Source: Marivirga atlantica (GTDB lineage: Bacteria > Bacteroidota > Bacteroidia > Cytophagales > Cyclobacteriaceae). Taken from it: 64,000 bases of DNA. This document shows, piece by piece, positions 19,154-30,100 of this stretch (the first letter of the stretch is position 1; each line of letters begins with the position of its first letter). The notes beneath the pieces are model-generated. The model saw only the letters and a list, made by a program, of their open reading frames with translations, ran no database searches and was not told where the DNA came from. The stretch is taken from the NCBI RefSeq assembly GCF_016734805.1, contig NZ_JAERQG010000002.1:558001-622000 (forward strand). The letters run 5' to 3'. The translations under genes were made by a program, and so were the position numbers.

Positions 19154-20251
19154 ATGAATACAGGTAAAGTGCCTTTTTTGAAATTTGATGAGCCTAGTGA
19201 AGCTATTAAATCTGCTATAGCTGAGGTTTTATCATCAGGTCAATATTTTAATGGTGCTTTTACTAAGCAGTTGGTTGCTGATTTTTCTGAATATATTGGT
19301 ATACCCTATATGGTTCCTACGGCAAATTGTACTGATGCTATCGAGCTGATATTAAGTGCACTGGAGCTAAAATCAAACGATGAGGTGATTGTTCCAGCAT
19401 TCACCTGGTTTTCAGATGCATCAATGGTTTATTGGGTAAATGCCAAATTGGTGTTTGCCGATATTGATCTAAGCTTTTTTAGCCTTGGTTTAGAGGCCAT
19501 CAAATCCGTGGTAACTGCAAATACGAAGGTGGTTATTTTGCCTCATCTTTTTGGAATGGTAAACCCTGAAATTCAAGAGATAGTTGACTTTTGCAAACGA
19601 AGCAATATCAAACTGATAGAAGATTGTGCACAGGCTCATGGTGCTACACTGAACCATAAAAAGGCGGGTAGCTTTGCTGATGTTTCAGTTTTCAGCTTTT
19701 ATCCTACTAAAAACCTTGGTGCTTTAGGTGATGCGGGTTGCATCATGACTAAAGATGAAACACTATTTGACCGATGCAGTTTGTTGGCAAATCATGGACA
19801 AGTAGCTAGAAATAAGCATTTATCCTTAGGGAAAAATAGTAGACTTGATGAATTGCAGGCAGCAGTGTTGGCTAAAAAACTACCGGACCTCGATTATCAG
19901 AATAAGAAAAGAATAGCTCTGGCTGAAATTTATTTTAAGCAGCTTGCTGGACTGCCCATTAGCTTACCAAAAAACAATACCGGACATATCTATCATCAGT
20001 TTGTTATCCTGTATGAAAAAAGGGAAGAACTAAGAGACTATCTGACAAGTAAGGGAGTTGCAACGGATATCCATTACCCCACTGCACTGAGTGATATGCC
20101 GGTTTTAAGTAATTCTATTGGCCAATGCCCAAATGCAACAAAAGCTAGTAATGAGGTACTTTCCTTACCTGTTTTCCCCAATCATTCGGTAGAAGAAATA
20201 CTGTATGTTTGCGAGCAGGTGAACCTATTTTTCTCAGCCTCTGATTCTTGA
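19154..20251 (+). CDS. DegT/DnrJ/EryC1/StrS-family sugar aminotransferase
   Basis: A PLP enzyme of the nucleotide-sugar aminotransferase family. I place the start at ATG 19154, because MNTGKVPFLKFDEP aligns with the usual N-terminus; a TTG ten codons earlier (19124) is possible. It shows the PLP-site Lys in FYPTKNLGALGDAG (K186), EDCAQAHGA and LSLGKNSRLDELQAAVL. Such enzymes put amino groups on keto-sugars for surface polysaccharides. Its 3' end overlaps the convergent flippase gene by 18 bp, and the pair suits a role in surface glycan assembly. Substrate unknown. Confidence 0.9.
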   Translation: MNTGKVPFLKFDEPSEAIKSAIAEVLSSGQYFNGAFTKQLVADFSEYIGIPYMVPTANCTDAIELILSALELKSNDEVIVPAFTWFSDASMVYWVNAKLVFADIDLSFFSLGLEAIKSVVTANTKVVILPHLFGMVNPEIQEIVDFCKRSNIKLIEDCAQAHGATLNHKKAGSFADVSVFSFYPTKNLGALGDAGCIMTKDETLFDRCSLLANHGQVARNKHLSLGKNSRLDELQAAVLAKKLPDLDYQNKKRIALAEIYFKQLAGLPISLPKNNTGHIYHQFVILYEKREELRDYLTSKGVATDIHYPTALSDMPVLSNSIGQCPNATKASNEVLSLPVFPNHSVEEILYVCEQVNLFFSASDS

Positions 20252-21718
20252 TTTCAATTGATTTACTATGCTGTTAATCTCTCTTGAGGGCTTAAATAGC
20301 AGCATAAGCACTACAAACAACAAGCTAATAATTGCTGATAGCCATAGCGCATTTAAGTAAGGATTTTCAAGTTTTGGTAAGTAAAACACCAACAAATAAA
20401 TTCCTGCGGTTATTCCTAAAACGCTTAGTGTATGCCAGCTGAATGGCTGAAACTTCAATCTTTTCCAGATAAATATCATCTTGATCAGGTTAAAGGTGAA
20501 TACTGCTGAAAGCGATGCTAAAGCAGCTCCTGCCAGTCCTAACATAGGTATCAATAGCGTATTTAATAAAATAGTAAGTATGGCTAATATTACTACAAAA
20601 TAGATATTGGCTTTATACAATTTGGAAGAAACGATGATCTCTGAATTTACGCCAAACCCCATGTCAACCAGTTTACTTAAGCCAATAAAGAGTACTACAA
20701 TTGCTCCGGTTTCATATATTTCTCCCTTTGGCATAATACCATAAATATTATCCAGGTTTAGAACGACCAAGAGAAATACAAAGCAGCCTAAAATCAGTTG
20801 GTTGATGCTTGATTGCTTGTAAACTTTTTTTACTTCATCGAGCCTTTCATATTCAAATGATCGAGCTATCAAAGAATCAGACATAGGCGCTATGGCTCTT
20901 CTAGGTATTTCAATAACTGTAGCCATAAAAAAAGCTACTACGTAAACTGCATTTTGCTCGAAGCCCAGATAAGAAGTAATCATCAATTGATCTACCTGAA
21001 CTACTATTACTCCACCAACTGCTCCAGCCATGATAAACAACATGTATTTCAACAACTCTTTCAGAAAGGGTTTTTTAAAATGAAAAACTGAGAAGTTGAT
21101 AAAAAACTGCTCTCTGTAAATGAGAATGGCTATCAAGATGCATAGACTTAAAGCGTAAGTCATGACAGATAAGTACAGAAACTCACCGAAACTTATCCAT
21201 TGTTTGAAATAGATGAAAGTGACAACTGTGCTGCTGATTCTTAAGAAGAATTCGCGCATAAAAGTAGGTATAACCACATTAAGCAAAGCACGGTAGTAAG
21301 ATTCTATTATGGCAATGTAAACCATAATAAAGGCCAATACTAAAATGAGCCAGTAATGGTGTATGAGTTCTGGAGCTTTTTCTTCAAAGAAAGAGAAAAG
21401 CCAATCATCAATCAACTGAAAGAAGATTAAAAAAACAGTAATAGCAAATGCACCCAAAATAAGGATGAGGGTGAGAAACCGTCCTTTGGTTTTATTACTT
21501 GCGCTGAAGCGTGGTAAATACCTTAAAGTACTTCTTCCCAGGCCTAGCTGTGCAAATGGAGCCAGAATCAGGGCCATAGCAAAAATAGCTTTGAACAGGC
21601 CAAGTTCTGTTTGTGTTAAAAAAATAGGATAGAGGAAAATGGTATTAATAGCACCAATGGCTACACCAAGGTAATTTACTGCCGAAGCATAAGCACTTTG
21701 TTTAATGACTATTCCCAA
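20234..21718 (-). CDS. Polysaccharide flippase (MOP/Wzx-like)
   Basis: A 494-residue protein with about 12-14 hydrophobic helices and the pattern of the polysaccharide transporter (PST/MOP) family: start SAYASAVNYLGVAIGAINTIFLYPIFL, FAQLGLGRSTLRYLPRF, and a C-terminal loop AGAALASLSAVFTFNLIKMIFI. Members flip lipid-linked glycans across the inner membrane. Convergent with, and overlapping by 18 bp, the sugar aminotransferase. No glycosyltransferases are adjacent, so this is not a full O-antigen cluster. Confidence 0.85.
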   Translation of the reverse strand: MGIVIKQSAYASAVNYLGVAIGAINTIFLYPIFLTQTELGLFKAIFAMALILAPFAQLGLGRSTLRYLPRFSASNKTKGRFLTLILILGAFAITVFLIFFQLIDDWLFSFFEEKAPELIHHYWLILVLAFIMVYIAIIESYYRALLNVVIPTFMREFFLRISSTVVTFIYFKQWISFGEFLYLSVMTYALSLCILIAILIYREQFFINFSVFHFKKPFLKELLKYMLFIMAGAVGGVIVVQVDQLMITSYLGFEQNAVYVVAFFMATVIEIPRRAIAPMSDSLIARSFEYERLDEVKKVYKQSSINQLILGCFVFLLVVLNLDNIYGIMPKGEIYETGAIVVLFIGLSKLVDMGFGVNSEIIVSSKLYKANIYFVVILAILTILLNTLLIPMLGLAGAALASLSAVFTFNLIKMIFIWKRLKFQPFSWHTLSVLGITAGIYLLVFYLPKLENPYLNALWLSAIISLLFVVLMLLFKPSREINSIVNQLKSRIRG

Positions 21719-21847
21719 GTTGACTACTTAATACACAGTTTTCCAAATTGGAATTTACGCACAGCTTTCTCACTAATTCAAATAATCAGTCAACTAAATC
21801 TGCTGATGAAAGCTTTTTTTCAGTGCTTACATTAATTAGTTTTGGAT

Positions 21848-22708
21848 ATGGAAAATAAGCGCATCAAAATTATTGAGTGTCCACGTGACGCCATGCAAGG
21901 ACTGCATGACTTTATACCCACGGAAACAAAAGTTAATTATCTCAATCAACTCCTAAAAGTAGGTTTTGATACAATAGATGCCGGTAGTTTTGTGTCACCA
22001 AAGGCTATTCCTCAAATGCGCGATACTGCCGAGGTTTTTGATCGGCTTGATATGAGTAGCACACATTCAAAGCTGCTAGCCATAGTAGCAAATAAAAGAG
22101 GAGCCGATAATGCTGTTACATTTGATCAGGTGACTTATTTAGGATATCCGCTTTCACTTTCAGAAACTTTTCAGCAGCGTAATACCAATCGCTCAATTGA
22201 AACAGCACTTACTGATTTGTCAGAAATTCAGAATTTATCATTAAAGCATGGTAAAACCTTAGTAGTTTATTTATCTATGGGTTTTGGCAATCCTTACGGT
22301 GACCCTTACAATGCTGATTACCTTGATGAATTTACAGCTAAGCTTGATGATATTGATGTTAAAATAGTGTCTTTGGCGGACACAATTGGTGTCTCAAATG
22401 CAGATAATATATCGCTGGCCTTTGAAACTTTGATTCCCAAATATCAACATATTGAGTTTGGTGCGCATTTACACAGCACTCCTAATGAAATAAAAGCTAA
22501 AGTAGATGCAGCCTTTACTGCGGGCTGCGAAAGATTTGATGGTGCCATTAAAGGTTTTGGTGGTTGCCCTATGGCTAAAGATGATTTAACAGGTAATATG
22601 GCTACTGAGCAAATGCTTGCTTACTTCAATGAAAACAATGTTGACCTAGGTTTAAATCAACATGCTTTTGATGAAGCTATTCAGATGAGTGGGGGAGTGT
22701 TTGGGTAA
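21848..22708 (+). CDS. Hydroxymethylglutaryl-CoA lyase
   Basis: About 286 residues from ATG 21848 (a TTG lies two codons earlier at 21842). Matches the HMGL-like TIM barrel: IKIIECPRDAMQGLHDFIPTE, GFDTIDAGSFVSPKAIPQM, ADTIGVS, the metal-binding FGAHLHS and the flexible-loop active site FGGCPMAKDDLTGNMATE with the conserved Cys. It cleaves HMG-CoA to acetoacetate and acetyl-CoA in leucine breakdown. No other leucine genes are nearby. The neighbouring 5' region contains no clear promoter. Confidence 0.9.
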   Translation: MENKRIKIIECPRDAMQGLHDFIPTETKVNYLNQLLKVGFDTIDAGSFVSPKAIPQMRDTAEVFDRLDMSSTHSKLLAIVANKRGADNAVTFDQVTYLGYPLSLSETFQQRNTNRSIETALTDLSEIQNLSLKHGKTLVVYLSMGFGNPYGDPYNADYLDEFTAKLDDIDVKIVSLADTIGVSNADNISLAFETLIPKYQHIEFGAHLHSTPNEIKAKVDAAFTAGCERFDGAIKGFGGCPMAKDDLTGNMATEQMLAYFNENNVDLGLNQHAFDEAIQMSGGVFG

Positions 22709-22736
22709 TCAATTCTAAGGAACAATTAAAAATATC

Positions 22737-22768
22737 TTGTCGAAAGGTATGCATGCATAATATCTTTG
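22737..22768 (+). promoter_or_regulatory. Promoter of the YD-repeat (RHS) locus
   Basis: TTG at 22737-22739 and TATCTTTG at 22761-22768 (exact TAnnTTTG) are separated by 21 bp, the Bacteroidota primary-sigma promoter layout. It lies 92 bp upstream of the first possible start of the 438-aa gene, leaving an 80-110 nt leader. No other gene starts nearby. Confidence 0.55.
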
Positions 22769-22859
22769 TATGTTATCTAAATGTAATATTTTTAAGGATT
22801 CATCGAATTAATTTAATTATTTCTTGGAATATATATGCTAGTAGAAGTAGTTTTGTAGC

Positions 22860-24176
22860 TTGATTTTCAGGGAGGAGCTATATCTATCTATTAAAAAAGC
22901 ACTTTTAATTTCCGTGCTTTTAGTCGCTGCGCTTTCAATTAAGGCTCAGGTTGCTAATGAGTTAGGTGGGTTTGTTTCAAAATCAGATTCAGTTTTAGTA
23001 AATGATTCCATTGAAAAGCTGACTGCTAAGCAGTTGAATTTTTCTAAAAGCCAGCTTTATGATTCTTTAAGTTTATTAAGGATTGACAGTGTAAGATTTG
23101 AGTCATTGAGTGATAGCTTTCGTGATGTAATAAGTGATTCTTCTAATATACAGTTACTAGATTCAGCAACTATAAATTCTCGTGGCAACAAAATTATTGA
23201 AGACAATTCAAAGGCTTTGTTAAAGGAAAGTAATATTGATATTTCTAATGATGATGTTGAAAATGTCGTTCAGGAGTCTAAAAACCTCAAGGAAATAGAC
23301 AGTAGTTATATAAGCGATAAGGCGCAGCAAGTCTTAGAAAGTAATGCCCCAAAAGAGATTCAGCAAATCAAGAATAAAGAGCTAGAGGAGTTTAAAGATG
23401 TTAAGGCCCAGTTGGATAGTGGGAATACTGAAATGCTGGAAAGTAAGATAGAAGATTTTGCTAAAAACAATCTGGAAGAAGCTGAAGCTCTGGAACAAGT
23501 AGAACAATTTAATACCTTCAGGAATGATTTCCCTTTCCAGAGCCAGGAAGACTTTCAGTGGGATAAAGGCAAAATAGCCAGTGCTGCAAAGGTTGGTAGT
23601 TTACTTACGGAGCAACAATCCAAAATATCAGAAGCTACAGATAAAGTAGGCAAGCTAAAAAAGAAGTATAGTCATTATAGCCTGGGAGATGACTCAAAGG
23701 AGTTAAAGAAGCGGAATGTTCCTCAAAAGCGATGGCAGCTTCACATGAATTTAGAAAGCTCTATTAGACCCCATTTGGTAATAAAGGCCGCTCCAGGTTT
23801 ATCATTCAACACTACGAGCAAGCACAACATTGGCATAGCCACTTCATTTGATTACCAATACCACTATAAGGATAGCAGCTACCAACAGTTTAGCAAACAG
23901 CTATCGGTAAGACTTTTTAGCCAATATAAGTTTTATAAGCAGCTGTTTGTACAGGCAGAGTATGAGCAACCTTACCTAAATACTACAGCTGCCCATGAGG
24001 GCACACTACTTTATTTAAAGAGACAGTCAGCCAAGGTGTGGCTAGGCGGAGGTTTTGAGTATAAGGTATATAAAAAACTAAGGGCACAGACCCAAATACT
24101 ATACAATTTATCACCACCCAAACGCTTGGAAGAAGCCGCCAGCCGCTGGGCCATTAGAATTAATTTGATTTACTGA
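22860..24176 (+). CDS. Probable outer-membrane beta-barrel protein of the RHS locus
   Basis: 438 residues if begun at TTG 22860. No ATG exists in the first part of the frame. A strong AGGGAGGAG (22869-22877) precedes an in-frame ATT at 22890; starting there would give a textbook signal peptide (IKKALLISVLLVAALSIKAQ, with the first residue read as Met). After this comes a long charged, Ser/Asp/Glu-rich, helical stretch (about residues 35-290). The last ~150 residues have alternating beta-strand patterns and end in INLIY, a C-terminal aromatic as in outer-membrane barrels. The RHS gene starts 12 bp downstream, so this is likely its partner in surface exposure. I do not recognise the family. Confidence 0.6.
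   Translation: MIFREELYLSIKKALLISVLLVAALSIKAQVANELGGFVSKSDSVLVNDSIEKLTAKQLNFSKSQLYDSLSLLRIDSVRFESLSDSFRDVISDSSNIQLLDSATINSRGNKIIEDNSKALLKESNIDISNDDVENVVQESKNLKEIDSSYISDKAQQVLESNAPKEIQQIKNKELEEFKDVKAQLDSGNTEMLESKIEDFAKNNLEEAEALEQVEQFNTFRNDFPFQSQEDFQWDKGKIASAAKVGSLLTEQQSKISEATDKVGKLKKKYSHYSLGDDSKELKKRNVPQKRWQLHMNLESSIRPHLVIKAAPGLSFNTTSKHNIGIATSFDYQYHYKDSSYQQFSKQLSVRLFSQYKFYKQLFVQAEYEQPYLNTTAAHEGTLLYLKRQSAKVWLGGGFEYKVYKKLRAQTQILYNLSPPKRLEEAASRWAIRINLIY
22869..22892 (+). promoter_or_regulatory. Strong Shine-Dalgarno and possible ATT start codon
   Basis: AGGGAGGAG at 22869-22877 is followed 12 nt later by the in-frame ATT at 22890. The codons after ATT encode a lysine pair and a hydrophobic core ending at an Ala-Gln cleavage site. 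Purine-rich Shine-Dalgarno sequences are rare in this window, so this one may decide the start. Unproven. Confidence 0.45.
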
Positions 24177-24188
24177 TACGACATAATA

Positions 24189-27100
24189 ATGAGAGAAGCT
24201 TCAATTCCGTTACTTAAAAGATTTTCATATTTCCTTTTTGGTGTGCTGTTTATGTGCAACAACAGCTTTGCTGAAATTAATAAAACAGATGAGCAAGGAG
24301 TAAACGCCTTATCTGCCAGCAATATCACACCTACTGGTTTTACCTGTAATTGGGAAGCTTATGAAGGTGCTTTTTATTATCATGTTGAAATTGCTGAGGA
24401 TGCCGAATTTATTAATATCGTTGCTCAGCTTGGCTATGATGGTACTATTACAGCAACTCAGGTTGACTTTACTGAAGCAGACCCGAATACAACTTACTAC
24501 TACAGGGTGCAGCCATTTATACTTGGTGAAGAATTTCCGTATAGTAATGCTGTCAGTGTTTTAACCAGTTCTTTTGATAATCCAACAGCCTTACCAGCTA
24601 CCGAAATATCATCTATGAGTTTTACATGTAACTGGAATGAATTTTCAGGTGCAGATTATTATCAAATAGATATTTCAGATAATTCGAATTTTGATAATAT
24701 TGTTGGTCAGTATGGCTATAATGGCAGTGTTACTTCAACTAGTCTTATATTTTCTGCAGAACCAAATACGAATTATTATTATAGGGTAAAACCTATAGTT
24801 GAGGGTTTTATTTTTAATTATAGTAATACTGTTGAAGTATTGACATCACCTCCTGCTCCTCAGAATGTTCAGGTAAGTCAAGAAACTTTGGATGGATTTA
24901 CAATAAATTGGGATCAGATTAATGGTATAACAGACTACCGTCTAAGTATATATGAAGGAGATCCTAAAAATGGTATTCAAGTCATCAATAATGAATTAAT
25001 AACAGGTTTATCTTATTCGGCTTATGGATTAAAAGCTGGTTATGAATATGTCTTTGAAATTCATGCTGAGAATGCCTCTGGTTTGTCAGAAGCAATATCT
25101 GATAACGCTATTTTAAAAGTTAATGCTCCCATTATAAATGAGGCTTTACCTATTGAGCATAATGGTTTTACCGCAAATTGGGAATTAGTAACTGGAGCAG
25201 ATTACTATGAAGTTGAATGGGCTACAAATGCTAATTTTGATCCTATTTATATAGAGGGTACTAATGATAGGATTTATACTAATCAATTACTTATTGAGGA
25301 TCTTATTAAAAATACAAATTACTTTTACAGGGTTAGAGCTTACAATGTACAGGGTTGGTCTGAATATTCAGCTGTACAGTCCGTCACAACACTTGCTGAA
25401 GCCTCAAATTATTTTAGTCTATCAGAGGCTACTACCAGTTCATTTAAGGTAAGCAATTATGAAGTAAGTGGTGTTTCTCAATATCAAATTAATGTTTATC
25501 AAAATAATAACATCTCTGAAGGTGAGAAAGGTGACGAATTCTTCTTTGAAGTAAATAATACCGAGTTTACTATAAATAGTTTAAATCCAGGAACGGAATA
25601 CGCGGTAAGAATAGCTTCTTGGAATGGCACTAAATATTCAGCTTATTCTGAAGTCCGATATATTTATACTGTGGCTTCTCCACCAGTTTTAGAACAATCT
25701 ACTAATATTGAGCATACAAAAGACGATGAATATTCATTTGATCTTTATTGGTCAGATGTAAACTTAGCGGAAGGTTACGTAATCGAGATATCTGATAATC
25801 CAACTTTTGATCAGAATGGTTATATAAGAGAGTATGGAGCTTCTGGTGGTTCAGGTGCATTTGGCAGAACCATAAGAGATGCAAAAGCAGGAACTTTATA
25901 TTATTGTAGAATTAAAGTTTCTCAAGGAGTTAGTTCGGATTGGTCAGAAACAATTTCAGTATTGATGCCGCCAAAACGTATAGATAAAATAGAGGTTAAT
26001 AATATTACTCCTTTCTCCGCAGAAGTAAACTTTAGCACTTATAATTCACCATCGGCAACTAATTTTAGGCTTAAGTTATCCAAGTCGGAATCAAATGAAT
26101 ATGAATATTTATATGTTACAAAGAACGGTGATGAATATTCAGTTATTGTTAATGATTTAGAGGAAAACACGAATTATCATGTTGCCATAGCTGGAGAGAA
26201 TAGTGGTGGTCAAGGTAGGTTTAGATCTAAAAACTTTAAGACATGGACTACTCAACCTCACATATGGGGCATAGGTGGTAATGATGACAATTATATTATG
26301 TACTGGCAAGCAACCTATAATGCTTCTGAATACCTACTAGATGTAGCTTATGATGCCGAATTTACAAACTTTGTTAATGCCGAGGGAGTAACGTATAATG
26401 ATTTTTCAATTGCTGCTGAAGCAGTAAATGCTGGCCATCAACAATCCTATATATTTGATTTTATTCAACCAGTTGTAACATATTATTTTAGGATAAGAGC
26501 TAAGAGCGATCAGGGCACATCAGCCTATTCCAATACTTCAAGATTAACAGGTCCCCCATCACCACCAACCAATGTTATTTATAGTAATGTGACTACTGAT
26601 GGTTTTGATTTAGCTTGGGATTTCTCACCAAATGCTGATCAATATGTAGTAAAAATTAAAGACCAAAACGATAATGAAGTAACAGGCTGGTCAATCAAAA
26701 ATTCTAATGGAACAGCTTTTTCTGGGGAAGGGAATAGTGTAAATATTTCAGGTCTAATATCAGGCTTAACCTATGAAGTTAAGGTTCTCTCTTATGTGAG
26801 TGCAACTAATACATATTCTTATGGATATCGTGGCGAATCGAATATTATCACTTTAAAGATGAATCCTCCTACTAATTTAACAGCCTCATTTATTGATGCT
26901 TATAAATTTTCTTTTAATTGGAGTCCTCCCAGTGGAGCAATAGCGTATGAATTAGAGGTGGCTAAAGATGATAGTTTTAGCAATATTATTTTAGAAGAAA
27001 CACTAGGTGTAGAGTATAATACAAAAGAAGTTGATGAGCTTGAGCCTGACACGAAATACTATGTTCGTATGAGAGCCAAGAATGAGCTCTATACATCAGA

Positions 27101-30100
27101 GAATTCAGAAGTACTACAATTAAGAACAGCCTCATTTCCACCTCAGAATCTAGTTGTATCGGCTGTAGGTACTAATTCCTTCTTAGCTTCTTGGGATCCT
27201 TTAACTTTTGCTGATGGTTATTTAGTAGATGTGGCAACTGATAAAGATTTTACGAACTATGTAGGGAATTATGAAGCATTTGACCTAAGTACTACTCAAC
27301 TTCAGATCAATTCTTTGGAGCCCAATAAGCAATATTTCATAAGAGTGCGGGCTTATTCTGAAGGTGGTGAAACAGGTAATTCTAGAATTAAGCAAACACT
27401 AACTTTGCCAGTAAAACCGCAAGCCTTGGCAGCCAAAAAAGTTACATATAGTTCTTTCAAAGCTAATTGGTTAGCTATAGAAGGCATCAACATATATGAA
27501 ATTCAGGTAGCTTCTGATGAGGAGTTTAATAATATTTTAAATGGTTATGATAATGTAGGTGTTTCTGATAATAACTTATTGGTAGAACCAGGTGAATTTA
27601 ACACGGACTTGTTCTACAGGGTTAGAGCCGTAAATGCTACAGGCTTTTCTAACTATTCAAATGTGATTACTGTAGAGAATCTAAACAGATGGATTTTGGC
27701 ACCAGGAGCAAATCATAGCTACAGAGAAGGTGAGGTTGTTACACTTGGTTTTGCAAGTGAAATGCCTGCAGTAACTCTATATCTCTACAATAATGGTTCT
27801 TTATTAAAAGAAATTGATCAACTAACTGCTGCTACAACTTCTTATAATTATACAGTTGATATTCCAAAAGGAGTAGGTTACACCTTTAGGGCTGTTGCCG
27901 CAGATGGTGAAGAAGCCAGAAGTGAATATGCATTTGCCGTAATCGGGGAGGAAAATTATGTAAGGACAACCAGGGTAAAGAAGGAAGGAGTTTTGTTGGA
28001 GACTGACCTTGAAAACCTTGCCGTAGATGAAGCGTCTATTTCAACTGAATTTTATGACGGTTTGGGTAGACTCAAGCAAAAAGTAATGCAAAATTATACC
28101 CCAGAACAGAGAGATTTAGTAGAGACTTATGGATATGATGCGGTTGGCAGAAGAAATAAAAGCTATTTACCAATGCCAGTAGAAGAGGCTGAAGGATGGT
28201 TTAAGTCAGCTTTGATTGATCCAAACAATGGCGATTATACCAATGATTTACTTGATAGATATGCTGAACTTCCTGCAGTCGCACAAGATGAATTTTTGTA
28301 TTCAGAAACTACTTTTGAGGCTTCACCCTTAAATAGACCAGTAGCAGAAAATGCTCCTGGTACTGCCTGGGCTAAAGATGGAAACAATCGTCCTGTTTTT
28401 ACAGAATATCTCATAAATGGAGATGATGAAGTTTTAAAGTTTGTTATTGATGGATCATCATTATCAGTGGTAGACTATTTTGCTGCTGGTAGCTTCGAAA
28501 AGATATTAATAACAGATGAGGATGGTAATCAATCGGCTACTTATACAGATGCTTTTGGCAAAACTATCTTGAAGAGAAATTACCTGACAACAACTGAATA
28601 CGCAGATACTTATTATGTATATGATATAAGAGACAATTTAGCTTTTGTTTTACCTCCAGAGTTAATTAAGAACCTGAACACAGAAAATGGTGATATCGAT
28701 GCTAATCTTTTGAATAATTATGGGTTTTACTATCAGTATGACGGCCGCAATAGAATGGTGGTTAAAAAAGTACCCGGAGCCGAAGAAGTATTCATGGTAT
28801 ATGATGACAGAGATAGACTGGTTTTAACACAGGATGGAAACCAGCGCATAAATGATCAATGGCTATTTACTAAATATGATGTCTTAAACAGGCCAGTCAT
28901 GACCGGAATCTTTGAAATGGAAGAGCATAGAAATTCTATTCAAGATTTTCTGAAGGATTATGCCAAGAGTACTTTTAAGTGGAGTTTCACAAGTGGTCTG
29001 TCATTGGAAGCTAATAAAATAGAGAGAATAGAAGGACAAGGATGGGGTGAAGAAACCGCTATTTCAACTAATTATCTAGAGAAAAATGTAGATGGTGAAA
29101 TAGCTATGAAAATAACCTCTTTGGCCTATAATGGCTCCTTTGGCTTATCTGATAATATTGAAGAAAGACATAAGAACTCAATAGATTACTCTTTCTTTAT
29201 AGATGATAATGAAATACTTAGAATTTATGAAAATGGTTCTTATGCGGGCTCAGTGTCCTATGGAAATTATGAGATTGGTGATGTACTAACCATAAGAAGA
29301 ATAGGTGATGAAATTAATTATTATCATAATGATAAGTTGCTACACACCACTACATCGGCAAACACTCAAAACCTGCATGCTATTGTAGATATTTATAAGG
29401 CGGGTGGATCATTTGAATATTTAACTAATAAAGAGACTGAAGGTACAGATAATAAAAGCTTTGGTTATTCAAATACAGCCTTCCCACATATTACTGGCGG
29501 AACTACTGTATTAAATACAACCTATTATGATAATTACAACTTCAAGAATTATGTTGGTTTAAATACTGGTATGTATGATTTTCAAGCTGAATATGTACAT
29601 GGCAATGCTTTTGAACAAACCGTACAAGTTACTGGACAGGTAACTGGTGGCTTAACCAATATACTCGGAACAAATGAGATGCTGGCAACAGTTAATTATT
29701 ATGACGATAGGTATAGGCTGATTCAGTCAATATCCGATTTATCAATTAATAAAATAGCAACTACTTCAAGTGTCTATGATTTTTCAGGTAAAGTGCTTGA
29801 TGAAACCACTCATTACCGAATCAAAAGTATTCCTATTAAGTGGACTAATTTGAATAATGTAACCCTAAATGATTACACTCAAGGTTTAGTTAAAAATACT
29901 TATAACTCATTTAACGGGGGAGCAAACTCTCTAAATACTTTAGCTGCCGGAGAAGATGGATGGGTGAGTGTAACCATCGATAAGAAAAGAAGTCAATATG
30001 CATTTGGTTTAAATGAATTGAATACTACTGCTAGTTATTCTGATATTGATTATGGCTTTTACTTTTTTGAAGAAGATAAATATAAAATAATTGAGCAAAG

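Noticed and set aside
21837-21844. TAGTTTTG, an exact TAnnTTTG box before HMG-CoA lyase
   Set aside because: It ends only 3 bp before the ATG and has no TTG box at the right distance; transcription would start inside the gene.
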